NCBI GenBank assembly: GCA_031549685.1
Contig: JAVBPG010000002.1
Location: forward strand, 50,241 to 114,240
Source: JAITMY01 sp031549685
GTDB lineage: Bacteria; Bacteroidota; Bacteroidia; Bacteroidales; UBA932
Direction: 5' to 3'
DNA length: 64,000 bases
A program made the position numbers and the translations under genes. This document shows, one piece after another, positions 16,707-25,397 of the stretch. The notes beneath the pieces were generated by a model. That model saw only the letters and a program-made list of their open reading frames with translations. It had not been told where the DNA came from and made no database searches. Positions within the stretch are counted from its first letter, which is position 1. The number at the start of each line of letters is the position of its first letter.

Positions 16707-18089
16707 TTAGGCCGGCTCCACCTCCGGTGCCACGCCTCCGGGCTTGCGGGTTACCACCGCCTTGTTTTTCCATTTACCTGATAAATAGTAGGATAGCGCC
16801 AGCGTAAAGCCTACGGCCCACGCTATGGGGATGGCCCAAAATGTGCCGAGGTAGCCCAGGCTCTCGGTGCGCGACAGCAGGTAGGCCACCGGAATGCGTA
16901 CCAACCACAGGCCGATGAGCGATGTGAGCATCGGCACCAAGGAGGCGCCCGCGCCGCGCAGCAGCCCGTTGATTACAAACATGGACGAAAACAGCACGTA
17001 AAACGAGCAAACAATGGTAAGGTACTGTCCGCCCACCTTGATGACCTCGCTGTTCGACGTGTCGGTAAAAAGGCCGATGAGGTGGTGGCGCAGCGCGAGC
17101 ACTATGAGGGTAACGCCAATGCTCACCGCCCCCGACATGATCAGCGTTGACTTCAGGCCTTGCTTTACGCGATGAAAATTTCCCGCACCGATATTTTGCC
17201 CTACAAAGGTTGACAGCGCTGCCGCGAAGTTCATCGCCGGAAGGGAGATGAACATATCGATGCGGGTGGCCGCGCCGTAGCCCGCCGCCACATCCACCCC
17301 AAAGGTGTTGATAATGCTAAACAAGGCAGCCATGCCAACGGCCACAAAGGTTTGCTGAACGCCCGAGGGCAGCCCGATGCGAAGGCTTTGCTTAAAAATA
17401 TCGAGCTTAAATGTGAATCGGAAAAAGTTGAACGAAACCAGGCTGCTTTTCTGGCGGGCGTACACGCCAATGAATATCCACGAAGTGCCCTGCGCGATAA
17501 CGGTGGCCAGCGCCGCTCCGCTGGTGCCCATTTGCAGGTGCAGCACAAAAAGAAAATCAAGCGCAATATTCAGCACTGTTGCCACAATGAGCGCGTAGAG
17601 CGGCGTACGCGAGTCGCCTATGCCGCGCAGAATGGAGGACATGGCGTTGTAGCCGAACATGGTAATCATTCCCGCAAAGTAAACGGTAAGGAACGATTTG
17701 GCGTGGTGAAGCGACTCGACCGGCAGCTGCATCAGCCGCAGGATTTCATCGCTCAGCAGGATGCCCACGCCGCCCAGCACCACGCTGGACACAAGCATGA
17801 ATATGGTTACGGTATCCGATGTTTGGCGCACCTTCTCGTAGTTGCGCGCGCCGAAGTACTGCGCCACCACCACCGTGCCGCCAATGCCGATGCCTATTAC
17901 CAGCGAAATAACCACCATGGCCACCTGCGACGAGGCGATAATGCCCGCCAGCGCCTCCTTGCCCACGTATTTGCCCACAATGATGCTATCCACCACAATG
18001 TACAATTGCTGGAAAATATTGCCCAAAAGCATGGGCCAGGCAAACTGAAATATGCGGGTAGTTACGTTTCCGGAGGTTAACTTTGCCAC
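16707..18089 (-). CDS. MATE family multidrug/sodium-type exporter
   Basis: A 460-residue inner-membrane protein with about twelve hydrophobic segments arranged as two similar halves, the MATE topology. The N-terminal FAWPMLLGNIFQQLYIVVD and the second-half GLPSGVQQTFVAVGMAAL correspond to the conserved openings of each bundle. Family members export drugs or metabolites in exchange for Na+ or H+. Length is normal. It is followed (rightwards, upstream) by a large palindromic repeat. Substrate unknown. Confidence 0.93.
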   Translation of the reverse strand: MAKLTSGNVTTRIFQFAWPMLLGNIFQQLYIVVDSIIVGKYVGKEALAGIIASSQVAMVVISLVIGIGIGGTVVVAQYFGARNYEKVRQTSDTVTIFMLVSSVVLGGVGILLSDEILRLMQLPVESLHHAKSFLTVYFAGMITMFGYNAMSSILRGIGDSRTPLYALIVATVLNIALDFLFVLHLQMGTSGAALATVIAQGTSWIFIGVYARQKSSLVSFNFFRFTFKLDIFKQSLRIGLPSGVQQTFVAVGMAALFSIINTFGVDVAAGYGAATRIDMFISLPAMNFAAALSTFVGQNIGAGNFHRVKQGLKSTLIMSGAVSIGVTLIVLALRHHLIGLFTDTSNSEVIKVGGQYLTIVCSFYVLFSSMFVINGLLRGAGASLVPMLTSLIGLWLVRIPVAYLLSRTESLGYLGTFWAIPIAWAVGFTLALSYYLSGKWKNKAVVTRKPGGVAPEVEPA

Positions 18090-18114
18090 AAAAGAGAGAC
18101 TTTATTTTATGAAA

Positions 18115-18192
18115 TGTCATTGCGGACTTGATCCGCAATCTCCAACCCGAAGGTTTTTATTTAGGAGATTGCGGGTCGAGCCCGCAATGACA
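18115..18192. repeat. 78-base nested palindrome with TGTCATTGCGG ends
   Basis: The ends TGTCATTGCGG and CCCGCAATGACA are inverted copies. Inside them, TGCGG...CCGCA (18121-18137) forms a small hairpin and CCGCAATCTCC (18133-18143) pairs with GGAGATTGCGG (18164-18174). It fills the gap between the MATE and fumC genes and shares ends with the repeat at 5324-5352. Confidence 0.75.
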
Positions 18193-18208
18193 AATTAATT
18201 GTAAATGG

Positions 18209-19603
18209 TTACAGCGAGCCAATCATCTTTGTCGGGTCAACCCACTCGTCAAATTGCTCCGAGGTGAGGTAGCCCAGGGCCAGCGCCGACTGCTTTAGCG
18301 TGGTGCCCTCCTTGTGCGCCTTCTTGGCAATCTGCGCGGCCTTTTCGTAGCCAATGTGCGTGTTGAGCGCCGTAACCAGCATGAGCGAGTTGTTTACCAG
18401 CTCGTTGATGCGCGTCATGTTGGGCTCAATGCCCACAGCGCAGTGGTCGTTGAACGATACGCAGGCGTCGCCCAGCAGCTTGGCCGATTGCAGGAACGCA
18501 TTGGCCATAACGGGCTTGAACACGTTGAGCTCGTAGTGGCCGGTGCTGCCGCCAACGCTAATGGTAACATCGTTGCCCATAACCTGGGCGCAAACCATGG
18601 TCATGGCCTCGCACTGCGTGGGGTTAACCTTGCCGGGCATGATGGATGAGCCGGGCTCGTTTTCGGGAATCAGTATTTCGCCGATGCCTGAGCGGGGGCC
18701 TGATGCCATCATGCGGGTATCGTTGGCAATTTTCATGAGCGAAACGGCCAGCTGCTTCAGCGCGCCGTGCGCTTCCACAATGCCATCGTGCGCCGCCAGG
18801 GACTCGAACTTGTTGGGAGCGGTTTGGATGGGGAGGTTGGTAAACTTGGCAATGTACTCCGCCACCTTTACATCGTAGCCCTTGGGAGTGTTGAGGCCGG
18901 TACCAACGGCGGTGCCGCCCAGCGCAATTTCGCCAAGGTGCGCCAGCGTATTTTTCATGGCGCGCAGCGCGTGGTTGAGCTGCGCCACGTAGCCCGAAAT
19001 TTCTTGACCCAGCGTAAGCGGCGTAGCGTCCATCAGGTGCGTACGGCCAATCTTCACAATGTTCATGAACTCTTCGCTCTTTTTTTGCAGCGTGTCGCGC
19101 AGCTTTTCTACGCCCGGAATAGTAGTTTCAACCACCATTTTGTACGCCGCCACGTGCATGGCGGTGGGGTAGGTGTCGTTGCTCGACTGCGACTTGTTCA
19201 CATCATCGTTGGGGTGAATGAAGGTTTTCCCCTCGCCCAGCTTGTTGCCCTGCAGCACGTGCGCGCGGTTGGCCACCACCTCATTCACGTTCATGTTGCT
19301 TTGCGTACCCGAGCCGGTTTGCCAAATGACCAGTGGGAATTGGTCGTCCAGCTTTTTCTCCAGAATTTCGTCGCACACCTTGGCAATCAAGTCGCGCTTT
19401 TCGGCGGCCAAAACGCCGAGGTCGCAGTTGGCGTAGGCCGCCGCTTTTTTCAGGTAGCCGAAGGCCTCAATAATTTCCTTGGGCATCGAAGCCTCGGGGC
19501 CAATCTTAAAGTTGTTGCGCGAGCGCTCCGTTTGTGCGCCCCAGTACTTGTCGGCGGGTACCTTTACCTCGCCCATGGTGTCTTTTTCAATGCGAAACTC
19601 CAT
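18209..19603 (-). CDS. fumC: Fumarate hydratase class II
   Basis: A 464-residue, iron-free fumarase that interconverts fumarate and malate in the TCA cycle or, in anaerobes, in the reductive branch leading to succinate. Seen in the sequence: TGSGTQSNMNVNEV (97-109), SSNDTYPTAMH, GRTHLMDATP with catalytic His189, and the mobile loop GSSIMPGKVNPTQCEA with catalytic Ser at 319-320. The length equals that of E. coli FumC within a few residues. Monocistronic. Sequence similarity to aspartase is inherent in the superfamily, but the motif spacing and LMDATPLTLGQE favour fumarase. Confidence 0.95.
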   Translation of the reverse strand: MEFRIEKDTMGEVKVPADKYWGAQTERSRNNFKIGPEASMPKEIIEAFGYLKKAAAYANCDLGVLAAEKRDLIAKVCDEILEKKLDDQFPLVIWQTGSGTQSNMNVNEVVANRAHVLQGNKLGEGKTFIHPNDDVNKSQSSNDTYPTAMHVAAYKMVVETTIPGVEKLRDTLQKKSEEFMNIVKIGRTHLMDATPLTLGQEISGYVAQLNHALRAMKNTLAHLGEIALGGTAVGTGLNTPKGYDVKVAEYIAKFTNLPIQTAPNKFESLAAHDGIVEAHGALKQLAVSLMKIANDTRMMASGPRSGIGEILIPENEPGSSIMPGKVNPTQCEAMTMVCAQVMGNDVTISVGGSTGHYELNVFKPVMANAFLQSAKLLGDACVSFNDHCAVGIEPNMTRINELVNNSLMLVTALNTHIGYEKAAQIAKKAHKEGTTLKQSALALGYLTSEQFDEWVDPTKMIGSL

Positions 19604-19740
19604 AGCAATTTTCGATTTTATGATTTATGAATGATGATTTGAGTTAAGGAGCACAAAGGTAGCAAAAAAAGCAATGCGGTGGGTTACTTCTAACTACACT
19701 TATCCATTGAGAAAATAGCGTCAATTTGTATGCATTTTTG

Positions 19741-19748
19741 TATATTTG
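19741..19748 (+). promoter_or_regulatory. Promoter-like -7 element upstream of YafQ-type TA pair
   Basis: TATATTTG fits TAnnTTTG and lies 18 bases before the antitoxin ATG at 19766, within an AT-rich segment carrying several TTTG/TTTTTG runs and an imperfect palindrome (TATAAATTATA) that could serve autoregulation. Confidence 0.45.
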
Positions 19749-19765
19749 TATAAATTATACATGTT

Positions 19766-19978
19766 ATGGCTATCCTTCAAGTTCAATACGATGCTCGCAA
19801 TGCCACAGTGCGCCGTTTAGTTCAATCGTTGATTGAAAGCGGGATTTTTATGCCAATGTCTCAAAAACGAAAAAAACATAAAACAGGTATTGAGGAAGCC
19901 GATGAGGATATCCGCGCGGGGCGTGTATATTCGGCAAAAAGCGTAAAGGATATGTTTGAACAGCTGGATAAGGAATGA
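19766..19978 (+). CDS. Antitoxin of a YafQ-type toxin-antitoxin pair
   Basis: A 70-residue acidic/basic protein immediately upstream of a YafQ-like toxin and overlapping it by the ATGA arrangement (stop 19976-19978, toxin start 19975). The N-terminal LQVQYDARNATVRRLVQSLIESG is compatible with a short DNA-binding domain, and the C-terminal AEDIRAGRVYS-like segment (DEDIRAGRVYSAKSVKDMFEQL) resembles the toxin-wrapping tails of RelB/DinJ-type and Bacteroidota antitoxins. Identification rests largely on context. Confidence 0.75.
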   Translation: MAILQVQYDARNATVRRLVQSLIESGIFMPMSQKRKKHKTGIEEADEDIRAGRVYSAKSVKDMFEQLDKE

Positions 19979-20250
19979 AATACTCGGTTTCATACACCAA
20001 TCGCTTCAAAAAAGATTATAAACTTTGCAAAAAGCGAGGGTTAGATGTGGAAATTCTGCAAAAAGCAGTTTCTATTTTAGCTCAAACGGGAACGCTTCCA
20101 CCGAAATATAAGCCTCATCCATTAAAAGGCAAATATGCGGGTAAAATGGAGTGCCACCTGCAACCGGACTGGCTAATGGTTTGGGAGCAAAATGACCACG
20201 AGTTAATTTTACTTTTTACCAATACGGGAACTCATGCCGATTTGTTTTAA
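19975..20250 (+). CDS. YafQ-family mRNA interferase toxin
   Basis: A 91-residue toxin of the RelE/YafQ superfamily, which cleaves mRNA in the ribosome. Residues matching the YafQ catalytic set are present: His48 (PHPLKG), His61 and Asp65 (ECHLQPDW), and His87 in the C-terminal THADLF. The N-terminal FKKDYKLCKKRG is also typical. It overlaps its antitoxin by 4 bases and is followed by a terminator, giving a self-contained module. Apparently intact and active. Confidence 0.92.
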   Translation: MKYSVSYTNRFKKDYKLCKKRGLDVEILQKAVSILAQTGTLPPKYKPHPLKGKYAGKMECHLQPDWLMVWEQNDHELILLFTNTGTHADLF

Positions 20251-20279
20251 AAATAGGCTTAACGAGTTGCTCAAACAAT

Positions 20280-20304
20280 AATGCCGAGTAACGACCTCGG
20301 CATT
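20280..20304 (+). terminator. Terminator after YafQ module
   Basis: AATGCCGAG (20280-20288) pairs with CTCGGCATT (20296-20304) around a 7-base loop, followed by a T-rich stretch; also placed to serve the convergent CPBP gene. Confidence 0.65.
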
Positions 20305-20309
20305 GTTAT

Positions 20310-21251
20310 TTATATTATCGGCGTAACTCCTCCGCCACCCATTCGCTTTCGTATCAGCTGCATTTTGCGCCGCAGCTTTTCCGTTATAAAAACGCCGTAC
20401 AGGAAGTAGCCTGTCATGGCTATCGATAGCAGCGCGGAGAGCGAGGTGCCCTGTATAGCGGCATCAACCTGCTCCATATCCACCGGAATGCTGTGGCGCG
20501 TAATGTAAAAGTAGGCGCACACCGCAATAGCGTTGTTGGCAAAGTGCGCTGCAATGGAAAGCCACAGGCTACCACTCCAGTAAAAGAGGTAACCTAATGC
20601 AGCACCCATCAAAAAGCGTGGAATAAACCCCGCAAACTGCAGGTGGAACGCGCTGAAAAATAGCGCTGAGGCAAAAATGGCCAGGTGCGGGTTCCCGACC
20701 CAGTCGCGGAGCACGCGCTGTACGTACCCGCGAAAAAACACCTCCTCGCCCAAGGCCGGCAGCAGCGCCATAACCAGGAGGTTGAGCATAAAGCTCTGCG
20801 CATCGCCCACTAAGAGCACCTGCTCGGTAAGCCGCGCCGCGACCTCCTCCATTTCCTTGGCCCAGACGGGTAGCGGTATCAGCTCGTTTACGCTCGAGGC
20901 AAGGCTAATGAACGGCACGGCGGCTACCATCACAAACAGGCTTCGCAGCACATTTATAAATAAGGGCTTACGCCTTGTCCCCAGGAGCACGTTGGCGCGC
21001 CGTGGGGCAATAAGCATGGCGGCCAGGAAGGGAGGTAGCAGAAACTGCCCGATGCTGTTCACGGCAAGTAGGTAGCGCGATAGCGCGAGGTTGTCCGCCG
21101 TGGCCCTACCGCTGCTCACCTCGGCAAACGACAGGCCGAAGAGCGGCGCGCACAGCGCCGCCAGCAGCGTTACGCCCACCAGCGATGCCACCATGGCGCC
21201 TACGAGTAAAATGCCCTGGGCAAGGGGAGAGGAGAATCGTTTGTTGAGCAT
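20310..21251 (-). CDS. CPBP family intramembrane glutamic protease
   Basis: A 313-residue membrane protein with about eight hydrophobic segments. The CPBP (Abi/Rce1) motifs are seen: EE..R as Glu169-Glu170...Arg174 in GEEVFFRGYVQ, then AFHL with His203, and HFANN with His236 and Asn240. Family members are intramembrane proteases or, in bacteria, are linked to bacteriocin self-protection and membrane protein processing. No bacteriocin gene is adjacent, so its role here is unassigned. Single gene, followed on both sides by hairpins. Confidence 0.92.
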   Translation of the reverse strand: MLNKRFSSPLAQGILLVGAMVASLVGVTLLAALCAPLFGLSFAEVSSGRATADNLALSRYLLAVNSIGQFLLPPFLAAMLIAPRRANVLLGTRRKPLFINVLRSLFVMVAAVPFISLASSVNELIPLPVWAKEMEEVAARLTEQVLLVGDAQSFMLNLLVMALLPALGEEVFFRGYVQRVLRDWVGNPHLAIFASALFFSAFHLQFAGFIPRFLMGAALGYLFYWSGSLWLSIAAHFANNAIAVCAYFYITRHSIPVDMEQVDAAIQGTSLSALLSIAMTGYFLYGVFITEKLRRKMQLIRKRMGGGGVTPII

Positions 21252-21315
21252 GGCCGCTAAACCCTAACAGCTTCTCAAAACCCTGTTAGGGTATTAAAAG
21301 TTTAACTTAAACAAA

Positions 21316-21339
21316 AAGAGGCTGCACGCGCAGCCTCTT
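21316..21339. terminator. Terminator between CPBP and ferredoxin genes
   Basis: AAGAGGCTGC (21316-21325) and GCAGCCTCTT (21330-21339) form a perfect 10-bp stem with a 4-base loop, just past the ferredoxin stop on the minus strand. A second hairpin (AACCCTAACAG with CCTGTTAGGGT) lies at about 21261-21294. Confidence 0.7.
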
Positions 21340-21360
21340 GGTTGATATTGACAAACAGCC

Positions 21361-21528
21361 TTATGCAGGGCTTATTGCGCTTACGGGACAAACGTCAGCG
21401 CAGCTGCCGCAGTCGGTGCAAACCTCCGGGTCAATCTTGTAGATGTCGCCTGCCGAGATTGCCTCAACGGGGCACTCGTCAATACATGTACCGCAAGCAG
21501 TACAATCGGTGCTAATTTTATACGCCAT
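21361..21528 (-). CDS. 2[4Fe-4S] ferredoxin
   Basis: A 55-residue ferredoxin with two CxxCxxCxxxCP clusters: CTACGTCIDECP and CTDCGSCADVCP, each binding one [4Fe-4S] cluster for low-potential electron transfer in an anaerobe (for example with pyruvate:ferredoxin oxidoreductase). The start at 21528 gives MAYKISTDC, the standard N-terminus; the longer frame would add 11 residues that fit no family member. Single gene. Confidence 0.95.
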   Translation of the reverse strand: MAYKISTDCTACGTCIDECPVEAISAGDIYKIDPEVCTDCGSCADVCPVSAISPA

Positions 21529-21638
21529 TTTTAAAAAAGTTTTGGTTAACAGTAAATGCAAATATAGCTACAATGTGGAGAAAAAACAAGTTTTGTAAAA
21601 AAAAGCCGGCCGAGTCGGTGATGCTATAATATAAGTGT

Positions 21639-21646
21639 TAACTTTG
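21639..21646 (+). promoter_or_regulatory. Promoter-like -7 element upstream of gpsA
   Basis: TAACTTTG matches TAnnTTTG 56 bases before the gpsA start; a matching -33 element is not obvious. Confidence 0.4.
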
Positions 21647-21701
21647 TAAGGTGTCTTTGAGGATGGCAGCAAGCCATTGGTATGGGGACGAAAAATAGCT
21701 T

Positions 21702-22709
21702 ATGGAAATAAAGGTAAAAGAGAATGCACGCTACACCGTGCTGGGCAGCGGTAGCTGGGCTACAGCCATTACTAAGTTGCTAACCAATAATCTGCCCAAT
21801 GTGGGCTGGTACGTGCGTGAGCAGGAGTTTGTCGATCGCATTACGGAGCACGGGCACAACCCGCAATTCCTCACCGAGGTGGAGTTTGATGTGAAAAAGC
21901 TCACGCTGTATAAGGATGTGAACGAGGCCGTGCGCAGCAGCGATGTGCTCATTGTGGTCATCCCGTCGGCCTTTGTGGACGTGTGGATGGAGGGGCTTAC
22001 CGAGAGCGTGAAGGATAAGTTTATCGTATCGGCCGTGAAGGGCATTATCCCCGACGGTAACCGCACCGTGCTGGAGTACATGCACGATAAGTTTGGCGCC
22101 GAGTTCGCGAACATGGGCATTGTAACCGGCCCCTGCCACGCCGAGGAGGTGGCGCTCGAGCGCCTGTCGTACCTTACCTTTGCCTGCAAGGACGAGACTA
22201 ACGCAAGGGCGGTTTCGAAGGCCTTTACCGGTTCGTTTTTGCGCGCCATTATCAGCACCGATATTCACGGAACAGAGTACGCCGCCATTCTCAAAAATAT
22301 TTATGCTGTGGCGGCAGGCGTATGCCACGGTTTGGGTTACGGCGACAACTTTCAGGCAGTGCTGGTAAGCAACGCGCATGTGGAGCTGAAGCGGTTTCTG
22401 GAAAACGTATTTCCGGCGCAGCGCGAGCCGGCCTACTCGGCCTACCTGGGCGACTTGCTGGTAACCTGCTACTCGCAGTTTAGCCGCAACCGCACCTTTG
22501 GCAACATGATAGGCAAGGGCTACCGCGTAAAGGACGCGCAGCTCGAAATGAACATGGTGGCCGAGGGCTACTACGCTACCAAGTGCATGCACGATTTGAA
22601 CCTCAGGTATAAGGTCGACCTGCCCATTGCCGAGGCCATGTACCGCGTGCTGTACGAGGGCGCCAGCGTGAAAAAGGAGATTGCGGCCCTGACGGAGGTG
22701 CTGATGTAA
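21702..22709 (+). CDS. gpsA: NAD(P)-dependent glycerol-3-phosphate dehydrogenase
   Basis: A 335-residue cytoplasmic enzyme that reduces dihydroxyacetone phosphate to sn-glycerol-3-phosphate for phospholipid synthesis. The nucleotide-binding loop GSGSWA (15-20) opens a Rossmann domain. SAVKGI, TGPCHAEEV and the catalytic-lysine region EYAAILKNIYAVAAG follow, then the all-helical substrate domain with SRNRTFG. Length is normal. A TA pair starts 26 bases after its stop on the same strand. Confidence 0.95.
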   Translation: MEIKVKENARYTVLGSGSWATAITKLLTNNLPNVGWYVREQEFVDRITEHGHNPQFLTEVEFDVKKLTLYKDVNEAVRSSDVLIVVIPSAFVDVWMEGLTESVKDKFIVSAVKGIIPDGNRTVLEYMHDKFGAEFANMGIVTGPCHAEEVALERLSYLTFACKDETNARAVSKAFTGSFLRAIISTDIHGTEYAAILKNIYAVAAGVCHGLGYGDNFQAVLVSNAHVELKRFLENVFPAQREPAYSAYLGDLLVTCYSQFSRNRTFGNMIGKGYRVKDAQLEMNMVAEGYYATKCMHDLNLRYKVDLPIAEAMYRVLYEGASVKKEIAALTEVLM

Positions 22710-22735
22710 TTTAAAGTTCAAAAAGGAGATAGCTT

Positions 22736-22951
22736 ATGGAATCTCATGTATTTGTTGTTCATCCTGCCAACTCAGAGCAGGAAAACGCGCTGAGAGCATT
22801 TTTTAAAGCGTTTAAAATTGCTTTTGAAACAGCCACCCCCAAGGCCTACAGTAGAGATTTTGTTGATATGGTTTTAGAGGCGGAGACGGAAATAAAGGCC
22901 GGAAAAGGGAAAAAAGTAACGCCTAAAGAGTTCGATGCTTTATGGAAATAA
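22736..22951 (+). CDS. Antitoxin of a YoeB-type toxin-antitoxin pair
   Basis: A 71-residue protein upstream of and overlapping a YoeB-like toxin by 10 bases. The N-terminus (HVFVVHPANSEQENALRAFF) looks like a DUF2683-type short module, and the C-terminus (VLEAETEIKAGKGKKVTPKE) has the AE-I-aGk pattern of antitoxin tails that mask the toxin. A purine-rich AAAGGAGATAG precedes the ATG, an unusually good ribosome-binding site for this window. Assigned by context and tail pattern. Confidence 0.8.
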   Translation: MESHVFVVHPANSEQENALRAFFKAFKIAFETATPKAYSRDFVDMVLEAETEIKAGKGKKVTPKEFDALWK

Positions 22952-23199
22952 TTTTGTCTGCAAAGGCATTGGAGCATATTGACTACTGGAAGAAAACGAA
23001 TAATCGCACTGCGCAGAAAAGAATTTCGGAGCTTAAAGATGCCATTATAGCTGATCCATATAAGGGAGTAGGAAAACCGGAGCCACTAAAGTATGAATTA
23101 TCCGGCAAGTGGTCACGACGTATAGATAAAGAAAATCGTTTTGTTTACTCGGTTGAGGGGAACACCCTTTACATATACTCCCTCAGAGGTCACTATTGA
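22942..23199 (+). CDS. YoeB/Txe-family mRNA interferase toxin
   Basis: An 85-residue toxin of the YoeB family, a ribosome-dependent mRNA endonuclease. Conserved residues match the E. coli protein with an offset of one: Glu47 (GKPEPLK), Arg66 (ENRFVY), and the C-terminal His84-Tyr85 (LRGHY). GKWSRRID is also family-typical. Start overlaps the antitoxin stop region. Apparently intact. Confidence 0.93.
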   Translation: MEIILSAKALEHIDYWKKTNNRTAQKRISELKDAIIADPYKGVGKPEPLKYELSGKWSRRIDKENRFVYSVEGNTLYIYSLRGHY

Positions 23200-23257
23200 A
23201 AAAATTAACGGCGTAAGCCTTCTCAAGCTATTTTAAACCTTTAAACCACATACAAAC

Positions 23258-24601
23258 ATGTTACGCTTAGACTACTCAAAAACCTCGCGCACGGTGAGCG
23301 GTGCCGAAGTACTGGCGCTGAAAGACAAGGCCGTGAGCGCCCTTAAAACGCTGCATGCCGGCAGCGGAAAGGGCAATGACTTTTTGGGCTGGCTTAACCT
23401 GCCCTCCTCCATTTCGCAGGCCGAAATTGCTGATGTAAAAGCCGCAGCCGAGCAGCTGAGCAAAGGGGTAGATGTAGTAGTGGTAATTGGCATAGGCGGT
23501 TCATACCTGGGCGCCAAGGCGGTCATTGACGCGCTGTCGCACTCGTTTTCTGCGCTGCAAACCAAGGCCGAGCGCAAGGCGCCGCTGGTGCTGTTTGCCG
23601 GGCAAAATATAGGCGAGGACTACACGTACGAGCTGATGGAAACCCTGCGGGGCAAGTCGGTGTCGTGCATTGTAATTTCCAAGTCGGGAACGACGACCGA
23701 GCCGGCGTTGGCTTTCCGCATTATCAAGAATTTTATTGAGCAAACCTACGGCAAGGACGAGGCCAAGCGCCGCATTGTGGCTGTAACCGACAAGGCCCGC
23801 GGCGCGCTGCGCACCATGGCTGACATGGAGGGCTACAAAACTTTTGTTATCCCCGACGATGTGGGCGGCCGCTTCTCGGTGCTCACCCCGGTGGGCCTGC
23901 TGCCCATAGCCTGCGCCGGCATTGACATTGCCGCGCTGGTGCAGGGCGCCGTGGAGATGGAAAAAGCCACCGCCGAGGATGTGCCGTTTGAAAACAATCT
24001 TACGCTGCAGTACGCTGCCGTGCGCAACGCGCTTTACGCCAAAGGAAAAAAAGTAGAGGTGTTGGCCAACTATAATCCCAAGTTGCACTTTGTAGCCGAG
24101 TGGTGGAAGCAGCTGTACGGTGAGAGCGAAGGCAAGGACGGTAAGGGTATTTTTACCGCCAGCGTGGACTTTACCACCGACCTGCACTCGCTGGGGCAGT
24201 ACATTCAGGATGGCGAGCGCATGCTGTTCGAAACCGTGCTTAGCGTGGCTAAAACCAAGCACCACATGACCATTCCCTACGATAAGGAAGATTTGGACGG
24301 GCTGAACTTCCTGGCCAACCGCCGCATAGACGAGGTAAACCGCATGGCCGAGCTCGGCACCCTGCTTGCCCACGTTGACGGTGGTGTGCCCAACATTCGC
24401 ATTGAGTTGCCCGAGTTGAGCGAGCAAACGATTGGCCAGCTCATTTACTTTTACGAAAAGGCTTGCGGTGTAAGCGGCTACATGCTCGGCGTAAACCCAT
24501 TTGACCAACCCGGCGTGGAGGCGTACAAAAAGAACATGTTTGCCCTGCTCGAAAAGCCCGGATATGAAAAGGAAACGGAGGCGATAAAGAAGAGGCTGTA
24601 G
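23258..24601 (+). CDS. pgi: Glucose-6-phosphate isomerase
   Basis: A 447-residue isomerase that interconverts glucose-6-phosphate and fructose-6-phosphate in glycolysis. It is the short bacterial (Firmicutes/Bacteroidota-type) form. Seen: GIGGSYLGAKA, ISKSGTTTEPALAFR (phosphate loop), DDVGGRFSVLTPVGLLP, and the C-terminal VNPFDQPGVEAYK signature. Length is typical of this form. Single gene. Confidence 0.96.
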   Translation: MLRLDYSKTSRTVSGAEVLALKDKAVSALKTLHAGSGKGNDFLGWLNLPSSISQAEIADVKAAAEQLSKGVDVVVVIGIGGSYLGAKAVIDALSHSFSALQTKAERKAPLVLFAGQNIGEDYTYELMETLRGKSVSCIVISKSGTTTEPALAFRIIKNFIEQTYGKDEAKRRIVAVTDKARGALRTMADMEGYKTFVIPDDVGGRFSVLTPVGLLPIACAGIDIAALVQGAVEMEKATAEDVPFENNLTLQYAAVRNALYAKGKKVEVLANYNPKLHFVAEWWKQLYGESEGKDGKGIFTASVDFTTDLHSLGQYIQDGERMLFETVLSVAKTKHHMTIPYDKEDLDGLNFLANRRIDEVNRMAELGTLLAHVDGGVPNIRIELPELSEQTIGQLIYFYEKACGVSGYMLGVNPFDQPGVEAYKKNMFALLEKPGYEKETEAIKKRL

Positions 24602-24655
24602 CAATGGATTTATGGTGCTTTGATTTCTAACGTTTTGCGTTTTTGTTAAAAACTA

Positions 24656-24689
24656 TTGACGGTGAAAATCAAAATATTTTTTACTTTTG
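24656..24689 (+). promoter_or_regulatory. Promoter of DUF3332 gene (TTG...TACTTTTG)
   Basis: TTG at 24656-24658 and TACTTTTG at 24682-24689 are separated by 23 bases, close to the Bacteroidota -33/-7 arrangement, 54 bases before the start codon. Confidence 0.55.
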
Positions 24690-24742
24690 CTACATGAAAA
24701 TATGATGTTTCAATTTTTAACCACTTAAACAAAAAAATCATT

Positions 24743-25249
24743 ATGAGAAAGATTAGAGTGAGCGTAGCCGCCCTTATGGTTGGCGCAGGCGCGTTGCTAA
24801 TGTCGTCGTGCATTGGTAAGTTTGGCTTGTTCAACAAGGTGTTGAGCTGGAACGAAAAGGTAACCAACGAGAAGTTTATCAACTGGCTTATTTTCTTGGG
24901 GCTGAATATTGTTCCCGTGTATGAGTTCGCGCTGTTCCTCGACTACATTTTGTTCAACTCCATTGAATTTTGGACAGGCAGCTCGCCCGTGGCAGGTGTG
25001 GATATGAACGTGAAGGGCCAGAAGGGCGAGTACCACGTGAAGTCAACCGAGAATGGTTACCACATTGAGCTGTTGGGCAGCAACGCTTCGGCCGACCTGG
25101 TGTTCGATGCCGCTAAGCAAAGCTGGAGCATGGAGAGCGCAGGACAAGCCGTTCAGCTGGTTCAGTTCGTTGATGGCAACGCTAACATTTACGGCTCGAA
25201 CATGAGCGTAGATATGGCAAAGACCATGAACCTGATGGCTGCTCGCTAA
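24743..25249 (+). CDS. DUF3332 family lipoprotein
   Basis: A 168-residue protein with a signal sequence and lipobox (LLMSSCIG, Cys22). It carries the DUF3332 features: CIGKFGLFNKVLSWNEKVTN, FINWLIFLGLNIVPVYEFALF (one or two membrane helices) and NSIEFWTGSSP, then a strand-rich domain (about 90-165). The family occurs widely in Bacteroidota, often highly expressed, with no known function. Monocistronic with its own promoter and followed by a terminator. Confidence 0.9.
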   Translation: MRKIRVSVAALMVGAGALLMSSCIGKFGLFNKVLSWNEKVTNEKFINWLIFLGLNIVPVYEFALFLDYILFNSIEFWTGSSPVAGVDMNVKGQKGEYHVKSTENGYHIELLGSNASADLVFDAAKQSWSMESAGQAVQLVQFVDGNANIYGSNMSVDMAKTMNLMAAR

Positions 25250-25300
25250 TCAAATTCACAAATTCAAAGTTCAAAGATTCAAGAATTTTGAATATAAAAA

Positions 25301-25336
25301 AACCGGCTACCAAATTTTGGCAGCCGGTTTTCTTTT
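25301..25336 (+). terminator. Terminator hairpin, left member of a twin pair
   Basis: AACCGGCT (25301-25308) and AGCCGGTT (25322-25329) form the stem, followed by TTTCTTTTT. The core GGCTACCAAATTTTGGCAGCC is almost the exact reverse complement of the core of the hairpin at 26119-26154, on the other side of the two-gene module. Confidence 0.75.
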
Positions 25337-25397
25337 TGCAGCGTTGATAGCAGGGAGATTCTTTTGCTATCTTTGCAAAAGAGAAAGACTGATCCTA

